This document shows, in pieces, positions 55,507-64,000 of a DNA stretch of 64,000 nt. The position numbers were made by a program, and so were the translations under genes. The notes below the pieces were generated by a model that searched no databases, had not been told where the DNA came from, and saw nothing but the letters and a program-made list of their open reading frames with translations. Numbering within the stretch: the first letter of the stretch is position 1; each line of letters opens with the position of its first letter. The DNA lies in the NCBI GenBank assembly GCA_963675135.1, contig OY776134.1:69983643-70047642 (forward strand), in the 5' to 3' direction. The DNA is from Galeopsis tetrahit (lineage: Eukaryota > Streptophyta > Magnoliopsida > Lamiales > Lamiaceae).

Positions 55507-56903
55507 TCAAAAGCACAAACAAGTTGCTGGAATTTTTCCAGTTGTTCTGATTTGATTTGTCTTCTCTTTCACTTTTAACTCCTCGTTTTTACGATTCCGC
55601 TCTGCCTGTGCTCTTGCTCCTCCTGCAATCCTTTCGATTCTTGTGATTTCACTGTGGTATTTCTTCACTGCTTTTGCTCTTCTCTTTTCCAATTCAGCCT
55701 GAAATTTTCTTTATCTTGATTGTTAGCTCTAAATCATCTTAAGAATTTATGCATTTTCAGATTGAAGGGTATTAATGAAAAAAATAACCTCTATCTTTTC
55801 AATTTTGCGTTTTGCCTTCTTCTTCTTCTTTGTCTCCCAGTTGTCGATTGTGCCCCTTAGCTTCTCGTACCTGAATTTTATTCGGTTATTTAGGAATGTA
55901 AGACAAAGTTACAGACACAGGATAAACTAGTCATACCGTTCTTTAATACTTATCATCTCCTCTTTTTCCCAAGCATCTGCAGCAGAGTCTCCTGGTCCAG
56001 GTTTTGTTGCAATCTGCTTTCTTGTCTCAACAGGTTGCGCTGTGGACTGTCTTATCGGTGGGTGATCAGGCTTTGGCAAAGTGCTTATCGGCTTGCTGCT
56101 ATCATCGACATCCAATTTCTTATCTGCAAAAGTTGGAGGCCTTTTCAAGGATGGGGCCTTTTCAGGTGGCCTCTCAATTGGCAACTTTTCAGGTTTGTTG
56201 TTACTAATTTCATCAATATCAGCAAAACTTATTTTCTTCCTGATTGATGGTTTCTTTTCAGGTGGCCTTTTACTTGTTTCAGAATCCCCAAAACTTGTCC
56301 GCGGAGTTCCACCTGATGTACAGCAAACCATAATCGATAATCAAGAAAGCAACTAAACTCCAAACTCAGGTACTATAAATTTATAATTTCTCTCTTACCT
56401 GGGGACTTGAGTGCACTTTTAAGCGGCTCAATTTCATCTTTGCTCTTCATCTTGCTCAAGGACTTGTCACGACCATAGGTCGTCTCTTTCATATCTAAAG
56501 AATTTGATTCTTCGAGTGATTGAATAGCATAAGCTGCTGCCGCAACTGCAGCAGGATAATCAGAGCCACTATAATCATAATCCCAACTCATTTGTCTGGA
56601 CAATTGTCTTTTCGTCCAGCCCTGGCTTTTCTTCTTCTCTAAAACATGCAAACAGTACTCCCATTAAGCACGACTAGAAAAGCCCGTTTATCATACCTCT
56701 ATTAACTCTTGCATACCTCTGAAAGATTCTGTTTTTTGAAGCGGGGCTTTTCTGTCGCTCGTGCTTCTCTCCTCCTCTTTGTTACCGGAAAATCTTGATC
56801 TGAGTATAGATGAGGCAAATATAAGAAATAATTCAAGATTTTAATCGTCGTACATGTATGAACTCGAGATTTTTTACCGTGTTTGCTTGATCAAGCTTTC
56901 CAT
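55507..56903 (-). CDS. Remorin family protein
   Basis: Predicted exons in transcript order: 56903-56878, 56799-56717, 56638-56399, 56312-55937, 55870-55789, 55698-55507; phases agree, 332 residues. It starts MESLIKQTRSRFSGNKEEE. The middle is Pro/Ser/Lys-rich and disordered. The C-terminal remorin domain (about residues 225-328) reads AWEKEEMISIKERYEKLRGT, then a Lys-rich coiled coil (ETKKKKKAKRKIEKIEAELE), KYHSEITRIERIAGGARAQA and the ending KIPATCLCF. The C-terminal cysteines fit the S-acylated anchor used by remorins to bind plasma-membrane nanodomains on the cytosolic face. The long N-terminal region with WTKRQLSRQMSWDYDYSGSD and YAIQSLEES is typical of one larger remorin group. It is in the position of At1g69325 relative to the RING gene (from memory). 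Partner proteins are unknown. Confidence 0.93.
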
Positions 56904-58054
56904 GATTTGTGAAGAATGGTTGGCACAAGTGTTTGCTGAGAGGAATAGTGGTTTGGTATGTTCATCAGATTTGGTGGTCACTAATTTGAAGGGGAAGAAG
57001 TATAAGAAGACAAAAAAAATGGTATGCAATAAAACCTAGGAGTTGGATATGCTTTGCATGCAAGAACTGTTTTTGCATCTTTAAAACATGTACGAAAAGC
57101 ATACTTGATTGTCACTTTTCAAATAATAAGAAAAATATAATCGTGTTACCTTTTTTAGCACTTTTACTTGTGTTAAGGCTTGTATTTTTTATAAGACGTT
57201 TCTTTTCATTTCTGTAAAGTTGAAAAAGAGGAAAGCCCTATATGTTGGGATTAGAAGTTCTTTTTACAAAATGAGTATTTTAATTTCGTTTTAAATTTTT
57301 TGCAGAATCTCTTTTGGATTGAAGTTGAAAGCTGCTCGTGGCCACAAGGAAGCTTGTGATCTCATTTTGACAAGTGTAAGGAATCTATGTGAAACACGGA
57401 AATAAGAGAAAATGACAATGAGGCAGAGCATGACGGTGTGCATATACCTAACTGGCTAACTCGAAGGAAATGTTTTGACTTATAAAGATAGAATACAGAA
57501 CAGGGCAGATTAGTTAATATGTAAACCCATGTCCGACCTGTTCTGTTTTCAGGATGTGACCAATTTTGGGGTGGTTTATTTTGTCATCCTTGCACAGATA
57601 ATAGAACATAATGTTTTATTATTACCCTAAAGCAGAACAGTGAACGTGATAATGATAATTCTACGACTTAACTAATCATTATGAATACAAAATTACTTCA
57701 TAATCTTTATTTTGGGTTTTAGAGATATTTGATCCATCCCAAATCCCAATGGTACTCGTTCCAAGTGAATTTACACTCTTAAATTTCATACATTTTAAGA
57801 AAGGGTTGGGGTATATACCCCTCCAGGTTTGTTTGATACACTCCACCGATTTCCATACTCCCCCATTTATTGAGCTTAGATACATGCACCCCCCCTGAAA
57901 TGTCTCCAGTACCCTTTGACCATTATTGGAGCCAAAAAATATGGTAAAGATACACTCCATCGTATCACTCCATATCACTCCATCCCAAATTCAGAAAACT
58001 CTTCAATTTCAAAGGCGAACGGCGGCGAACGTCGAACGACTTAGAGCAGAAGCA
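56904..58054. other. Remorin promoter region and left flank of the transposon-like module
   Basis: At about 57310-57375 a frame reads LKLKAARGHKEACDLILTS, which resembles a worn exon but is too short to assign. From about 57800 (GGGTTGGGGTATATACCCCT) the sequence changes to C-rich runs (TACATGCACCCCCCCTG) that lead directly into the plant-mobile-domain gene and may belong to its element. No terminal repeat was defined. Confidence 0.4.
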
Positions 58055-60834
58055 ATGGAGCTACCCCCGAATGCTAAACGTACGTTGCGTAGATGTTTTT
58101 GAATTTTTTTGTTTTTTTACAAGAATGACATTTTTTGTATTTTTTTTGCATTTTTCTGTATGGGCATGAAGCGTTTCGTAGTTCTTTTGCACTTAATGGG
58201 TTTATTTCGTGTTGTATTTGAGTAGAAATTCGAAGATTGTTGTAGAATTTGATTTGTGGTTTCTTGTTAAACTAGGGTTTATATTTCGTATGTGGTTTCT
58301 TGGATTTGTGGTGAAAACTAGTATGGGTGTAAAAATTACAAAGCGAATGATATTGGGTTTTGTCATAATAATAATGGATCGACGGACCAGGCTCGATTGT
58401 AATTTTTCTCGCCGACTCTGGTCCATCGATCGAACGATGTTTGGTCGACTCTTTCATGTCGACCGGATGTTCATTCATCGATTATTTGTCGTCGATCGTA
58501 TTTGTGGAGGGTGGGGAGTTTCTCTTTATGTTTATGTTTTTTGTTTATGTTTTTTGCAGTGTACAAGAGAACTAGACCAACGACGTCTAATAGGAAGAAA
58601 AACGAGGAGCTTCACAAAAAACCAGAAGAAGTTGCCCCTCCTCCACAACAAGAAACTCCCCACCCTCCACAAGAACAACAAACTCCCCCTCTTCCACAAG
58701 AACAACAAACTCCCCCTCCTCCACAACAACAACAAGAAACTCCCCCTCCACAACAACAACAACAAACTCCCCCTCCTCCACAACAAGAAACTCCCCACCC
58801 TCCACAAGAACAACAAACTTCCCCTCCTCCACAACAACAACAAACTCCCCCTCCTCCACAACAACAACAAAATCCCCCTTCTCCACAACAACAAGAAGCT
58901 CCCCCTCCTCTACAACGAGGACAAGAAGCTTCCCCTATTCCACAACAACAACAAGCTACCCCTCTTGAGCATGAAGAAGCTGCCCCTTCTCCGCAACAAG
59001 AAGCTGTCCCTAATGTTGACGATTCGAGCGATGACTTTGTATCCGGTGGTGAAGAGTGGGACGATGAAGAGAACTTGGATGAAGAATATGTGGACGAAGG
59101 ACAAATTGATGTGGATGTTGAAACGAATGTGGCCAATCCTCCATTGTTGAGTTCTTTCGACATTCACGTGGCAAAATATATTTGGAAGGGCGAGGAGCGT
59201 GGTGTGCTTAAGTGTCACAGCCACATTAGTAAGCTTATGGCATGGACGATCGTGGAGGATGTCGATGCCCAACAGCATCGCCGTTGGAGGAGGTTTTTTA
59301 AGAAATCTGGACTTCTTCAAGTAAGGAATTTCTCGTATAGGTCAGTGAACAAGAACTTGATTACAGCCTTTATCGAGCGATGGCATCCCGAGACCAACTC
59401 ATTTCACTTTCCATTTGGTGAGATTACCATCACACTTGACGACGTATTTTGCATAACCGGTTTATCGGTTGAAGGACGACCGGTGCAGTCGTCTCGTGTA
59501 GACCACATCCACGGGGCTGAAGATGTTAGCTCCATCTTGGGTGTAGACGATATGGTTGCAAAACAGGTAGTTTGTGGTACACGTGGGCACGCGTTGAAGT
59601 TGGAATGGTTGCGAGAGACTTACATGGATATGGCTAGTTCTGAAAATACTCGTGAGGTGTTGATGGCTGCACGGGCCTATGCATTATATACTTTTGGGTG
59701 CTCTATATTTGCTGATAAAACTGGCACTCGGGTATCTACCTCATGGCTGGAGTATTTGGAGGATATGGACAGGTTTCACGAGTATGCTTGGGGTGCGGCT
59801 ACGTTAGCGTATTTGTATAGGCAGTTGGGTTTAGCATCACAATATAAAACAGCCCAGATATCTGGCTATTTAACTTTGTTGGAGGTATGTATGTGCACTT
59901 AAACTTCCATTGTTTAATATTTTGTAATGTACTAAAAAACCAAATTTTCTTTGTAGGCTTGGATTTACGAGCATTTTCCTGTTTTGATCAAACCTCCACA
60001 CAACATGGACTTCAACAATGGCTTCCCACTGTCAGCGAGGTGGGCACCAGAGGGCCATTCTGGTCCATCACTTGCTCGTGTGCAAGCATATAGGGATCGT
60101 ATGGATGCCCTAGAGCCGTACGAGGTAAGCGCCTTTCCCGTTGTATTCTTATGTGTCTAACATAGAATTTTGAAGTTAATCAATATTATTATTCTTAGGT
60201 TACATGGAATCCGTACTCAAAGATTAGAAATGAGTATCCTTGTCATGATGTGACGTACTTCCATGGTTGCTTGGTGTGTGGTGACATTGTGGAACCGTAC
60301 ATGCCGGACCGAGTCCTTAGACAGTTCGGATATGTGCAGACTATACCGGAGAAGCCTCTTGTCGCTCGTACGCAGAGAAGTGCCAAAACCTCTCAAAAGA
60401 CAAAGCTTGTGTGGGGCCATCTAGCTGATTATTTCGGAGCGTGGGATACGCATCTACTAACTACTAAAAGACTTGGTGAGCGTGCTAGATTACCATGGGA
60501 GTGTTCATCGGACTATCTCACATGGTACAAACAAAACACGCACCTGTATCTATCAAACCCTGCAACACGTACGCGGGCTGAACATGAACGAGTACCCATT
60601 AGCGATGATGCGTGGCTTATGATCAGTGTGGCTCAAAATATGATGGCTCCTTTGGTGGACAGATGGAAGTCCGGAGATGGTCCCACCACGGATGAGGCAA
60701 TGCATGTAATGGAGGCAGCATGTCGAACACTTCAACTACCACAACATACAACGTCGTCATCTTCAAGAGCTGAAGGTGGTAGAGGACGAGGAAGAGCCTC
60801 AAGAAGAGTCACCAAAAGGGGGAGGAAAACATAA
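58055..60834 (+). CDS. Plant mobile domain (PMD / aminotransferase-like) protein, MAIN-LIKE type
   Basis: Predicted exons: 58055-58079, 58560-59884, 59957-60124, 60199-60834; phases agree, 717 residues. After MELPPNAKLYKRTRPTTSNR comes a Pro/Gln-rich tract (about residues 32-157, units such as TPPPPQQQQ). An acidic linker follows (GGEEWDDEENLDEEYVDEGQ). From about residue 200 the plant mobile domain begins: LMAWTIVEDVDAQQHRRWRR, LITAFIERWHPETNSFHFPF, GEITITLDDVFCITGLSVEG, SWLEYLEDMDRFHEYAWGAA, LQAWIYEHFPVL-like LEAWIYEHFPVL and VTWNPYSKIRNEYP. The tail is Arg/Gly-rich. PMD proteins occur both as host genes (MAIN, MAIL1) and on MULE or Ty3 elements. The convergent transposase at 61971 suggests this copy is element-borne. 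Database titles such as phosphatase 7 long form homolog refer to this domain, not to a phosphatase. Confidence 0.85.
58640..58995 (+). repeat. CCTCCACAACAAC-type repeat coding a Pro/Gln tract
   Basis: Units such as CTCCCCCTCCTCCACAACAA repeat about a dozen times with changes and remain in frame in the plant-mobile-domain gene. The Cys/Gly-rich open frames on the opposite strand here are by-products of this repeat. Confidence 0.85.
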
Positions 60835-61084
60835 ATTGTTGTTATTTTGTTGATAGATTGTTATTTTGATGGATTATTATTTTGATGGATTATTATTTTG
60901 ATGGATTCTACTTTTGTGACTAGATTATTGTTATTTTGTTGAAGGATTGATTGTTATTTTGTTGATGGATTGTAATTATTATTTTGTGTGATGGATTATT
61001 GTGATTTTTAAGGATTGTTATTTTGTTGATAGATTGTAATTTTTGTTGCAAATATGTTGTGTTAAGGGTTAAGAAATACAGGTG
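60835..61084. other. 3' flank of the plant-mobile-domain gene
   Basis: Degenerate short repeats of GATGGATTATTATTTTGAT-type sequence. No gene. Confidence 0.6.
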
Positions 61085-61632
61085 GTCGACTGGCTAAAAT
61101 TCAGTCGAACTACATGTATCGGTCGACTGACTATTCGTAGATATGGGCGACATATATATGTCGATCGACTACAAAACGTCGACAGATGGAGTGCATGTAT
61201 CACTATAATCGAAAATTGTTGTCGATTTGAAGTGACTTGGTCGACTATTAGTAATCGACCGTAATAGATATGGGCGACATATATATGTCGATCGACTACA
61301 AAATGTCGACAGAGGGAGTGCATGTATCACTATAATCGAAAATTGTTGTCGATTTGAAGTGAATTGGTCGACTATTAGTAATCGACCGTAATAGATATGG
61401 GCGACATATATATGTCGATCAACTACAAAATGTCGACAGAGGGAGTGCATCTATCATTATAATCGAAAATCGTTGTCGATTTGAAGTGACTTGGTCGCCT
61501 ATGATTAGTCGACTGGAATAGATATGATCGACATTTATATTTCGATCGACCGTAAAATGTCGATTTGAAGTGAAATGGTCGACTATTAGACGTCGACCGA
61601 AGAAGATATGGGCGATATATATATGTCGATCG
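61085..61632. repeat. 127-bp tandem repeat rich in GTCGAC, between convergent genes
   Basis: ATATGGGCGACATATATATG recurs at 61141, 61268 and 61395 and in changed form at 61522, exactly 127 bases apart, with a shortened last unit from about 61603. Each unit holds GTCGATCGACTACAAAA, TGTCGACAGAGGGAGTGCAT and TGGTCGACTATTAGTAATCG. Overlapping frames here are not genes. Confidence 0.9.
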
Positions 61633-61770
61633 GGTCATGTATCATTTATACAGATTGGTTGGTTTATTTTCGTGAACCCTGCAAAACTTTTCGGATCTGT
61701 TACAAAAAACTATGTACAATAATCTCACAAATATATCAAAATGATTCAAATAGATGATAAGGGCAAAAGG

Positions 61771-61935
61771 ATTATAGTTTTGATCTTTTCGATCATACAA
61801 AAGATGAGGTTTTGATCTTTTCGATCATACAAAAGATGAGGTTTTGATCATTTCGATCATACAAAAGATGAAGTTTTGATCATTTCGATCATACAAAAGA
61901 TGAATTTTTGATCATTTCGATCATACAAAAGATGA
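61771..61935. repeat. 32-bp tandem repeat next to the transposase stop codon
   Basis: CGATCATACAAAAGATGA recurs at 61790, 61822, 61854, 61886 and 61918, exactly 32 bases apart, with only single-base changes between units. The array ends about 35 bases beyond the transposase stop codon (61971-61973), in its 3' region. Confidence 0.9.
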
Positions 61936-61970
61936 AGTTTTAATAAACAACTAATACCAAACATGCCTAT

Positions 61971-64000
61971 CTACTTAAATTTGTTACTTTCATATGCATC
62001 CCTCCATCCAGTAGCCGCTGAAAGTTTGTAGGCCGTCCATGCAGATGCAATCGGTGGCAGTGGACGTCCATCACGAAGAATTACCTATATGCAACAACCA
62101 ACGTAAAGAATAAATAACAACCAACGTAAAGAATAAATAACAACCAACGTAAACTATTAACAACCAACTTACATGTATGAAATGATTTCGATTCACATGC
62201 CCAATGCAAATCAGCTTCGGATTCTCCGGTGGAGGAGTTCTCAGGGGCAAGTATGTAAGGGACAAATCATCCCCTAACGTAACAAGAGCGACGTTGTACA
62301 CACTTGCAACCAAAAAACCCATATATGGCAATTGGAACCACCGGGTTCCGGGGGCTGTAGGTGTGAAACAATTAAGTGCAGTCGACATCCTAGCCACGGC
62401 TCCATTCTCTCGGAAGGCTCCCTCGTACAAATGAACATGGTGGCTTAGCTCAGTCATCATATTCTGTCGTACTCTTACCCAATTTTCATCACCAAAGCCC
62501 ATTGCGGATGCAACGGCTCGGAAACCACAATGGCCGTCAGATTCCACATTTTTGCACTCCAATACATGTGGTTGGAATCGTACTGGCAAAAAGTCTACTA
62601 AAGCTGTCTTTCTTACGGATCGGGTTCGCTTGCGATAAACCTGTACACAAAATGATTAAAAACTGACTTACATATTAAATACTGACTTACATATAAACAC
62701 ATGAAAATTAATGCATAAATTACCGGGCGTAGAGGGGCTGTTCTTTTGTTGCTTGACTTTTGTGTGGTCAAATCAATAACCTCATCAGGAAAGGGAATAG
62801 ACTCCACATACTCAAACTCACTGGGATCACGCTTTGTCGAACTTTCGTTCTTTTTCTTTGACCCTTTGAACTTCCCCTTCCCCTTCCCTTTCCCTTTCGG
62901 GCGACCACGAGTGTTCTTTTTTGGCGAGGGCTCAAGTACAGAAGTGGTGGCCGGATTGTGCCATTCTATTGCTTGCCTCAACATGACTCTCTTTCGTGTT
63001 GTTTCTTCTTCCCCATGATATCGAACAACCATGGACTGTATAACACCGTCAAAACGGGTGTCAAGGTCTTCATCAACACCATCCTTAGCATCATTCACGT
63101 CTCTTACCGTGGGCTCCATATCTAATTTCCTCCAGAACTTATCGATTGCATCAAGTGGTATGGGTTTACCAAGTCGATGGTATTCATCAAGCTCATGCGA
63201 ACATGGTAACCCACAAACTTTCCTCAAGTAGTGATTGCAAATGAGTGGATTAGATTCCCCTGCTTCAATTCGTGTCATCTCCTTATACATCTTCTCCAAT
63301 GCATAGATAGACACAACCCCTCTTAGATCTTTCCACAACACTGACTTGAACTTGTGTAGAGCGACGTTGACACTCTTTTCAAAAGATGCTTTTATGGCAT
63401 TGTGGCTTGCATTATACAGCGCCTCCGAGCTAGTCCAACATGCCTCAAAGTTTCCCATGCTAGTACCAAGAGATCTCTTCAAAGAAGCATGGTGTGATTC
63501 AACCCTGAAAGTAATGGAATATAGATCAAATTCATAAAGAACCACAGATATAGCTAAAGAATTTAATTCAAAAGGCATAGAAAACTAATCTGATTACACA
63601 GTCAGTCGACATTACAAAGTCGGCTATTACACATTCGGTCGACTACTATGTGTCGACTAAAATGAATCCCATCGACTACTGAGTGCCGACTGAAAACTAT
63701 CCAGTCGACTACTATGTGTCGACTGCAAAGTTTCCTGTCCACTACTGTGTGTCACAGCCACATTGTTTCCATTGATTAAAAACCACAATACAACCAACCA
63801 ACCAACCAACCAACCAATATATTTCATCAGCTATTAACAAATATAAACAACCAAACTTACCTATATGAAACAACCAACCAACTGAATTATAAACAAGTGT
63901 TAACAAATATTAAAACTTACCGGTTAGTTGTTGTGTTCTCAAAATGCATCACTTGATCTGTCCAAGCTGCTACAAATTTCTCTTTGTACGGATCAACTCA
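61971..64000 (-). CDS. MULE transposase C-terminal part fused to an OTU-like cysteine protease domain; runs off the right edge
   Basis: Exons in transcript order: from beyond 64000 to 63921, then 63504-62724, 62640-62173, 62084-61971; phases agree, about 480 visible residues. The end of the MULE transposase core is seen as DPYKEKFVAAWTDQVMHFEN and TTTNRVESHHASLKRSLGTS. A SWIM-like zinc site follows (LICNHYLRKVCGLPCSHELD), then IPLDAIDKFWRKL. A basic AT-hook-like linker (RGRPKGKGKGKGK) leads to the OTU domain: VESDGHCGFRAVASAMGFGD, with catalytic-type Asp and Cys, ending in ICIGHVNRNHFIHV with the catalytic-type His. Known OTU enzymes remove ubiquitin; the role in transposition is unknown. The catalytic DDE core lies outside the window. 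In the visible frame, codon 64000-63998 reads TGA. It is either a premature stop or lies before a splice acceptor AG at 63998-63997; the window edge prevents a decision. Confidence 0.85.
62095..62163. repeat. 23-bp tandem repeat in the last intron of the transposase gene
   Basis: CAACCAACGTAAAGAATAAA starts at 62095, 62118 and 62141, exactly 23 bases apart. It lies inside the 62085-62172 intron. Confidence 0.85.
63600..63745. repeat. GTCGAC-rich repeats in a transposase intron
   Basis: CAGTCGACTACTATGTGTCG and near relatives (CGGTCGACTACTATGTGTCG, CATCGACTACTGAGTGCCG) recur about four times at spacings of roughly 30-40 bases. The shared core is GTCGACTA, also abundant in the 127-bp repeat at 61085-61632. 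Confidence 0.75.
63794..63822. repeat. CAAC microsatellite
   Basis: About six CAAC units (CAACCAACCAACCAACCAAC) in the intron between 63505 and 63920. Confidence 0.85.

Noticed and set aside
58612..59163. 183-codon Cys/Gly-rich minus frame, at first sight a metal-binding protein
   Set aside because: Antisense of the Pro/Gln repeat; the forward frame has the conserved plant mobile domain downstream.
61771..61935. CRISPR-like regular array
   Set aside because: The 32-bp units are contiguous with no unique spacers, and the genome is a plant's.

Overview
The window is nuclear DNA from a flowering plant, almost certainly a eudicot. Its genes are intron-rich with GT-AG junctions. Gene families are plant-specific: DUF247, DUF863, PLS-class PPR proteins, remorin, nodulin-related protein, plant mobile domain. 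AT-rich intergenic DNA is packed with small MITEs whose ends read CTCCCTCCGTCCC and sit between TA dinucleotides. Nothing visible fixes the species. Exon coordinates were built by hand from splice signals, codon phase and family similarity; no transcript evidence was available. || Layout: 1-518, N-terminal part of a DUF247 gene (-). 2353-4979, HRD1-type ERAD ubiquitin ligase (+), with an ER-stress-element match in its promoter. 5-14.6 kb, MITE-rich intergenic DNA, including one MITE inserted in another and a hairpin MULE-type MITE inserted in a Stowaway MITE. 16057-19072, DUF863 gene (+). 20479-22587 (+) and 22870-25125 (-), two convergent intronless PPR genes. 26415-28643, ClpF-like plastid Clp adaptor (-). 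30098-34998, macro + SEC14 (GDAP2-like) gene (-). 36320-36742, broken RNase H fragment. 37126-39230, small conserved probable plastid protein (+). 39.5-40.5 kb, two SINEs and an organelle-DNA insertion carrying a trnW copy. 42454-42696 and 47347-47844, two nodulin-related genes (+). 48.5-51.6 kb, a foldback-like element with inverted arrays of a ~55 bp repeat. 53984-54757, RING protein with C-terminal membrane segments (+), convergent with a remorin gene at 55507-56903 (-). 57.8-64 kb, a transposon-like module: a plant-mobile-domain gene (+) convergent with a MULE transposase gene (-) whose C-terminus is an OTU-type cysteine protease domain, with GTCGAC-rich repeats in and between them. || From memory, the genes between 16 and 57 kb match two Arabidopsis regions in interleaved, monotone order: At1g69360-69350-69340-69330-69325 and At2g03380-03390-03420-03440. 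This suggests the window keeps an ancestral order that Arabidopsis split between two duplicated segments. || The most unusual parts are the 58-64 kb module, the foldback element at 48.5-51.6 kb, the three-copy hairpin MITE family with 9-bp target duplications, and the ER-stress element at HRD1.
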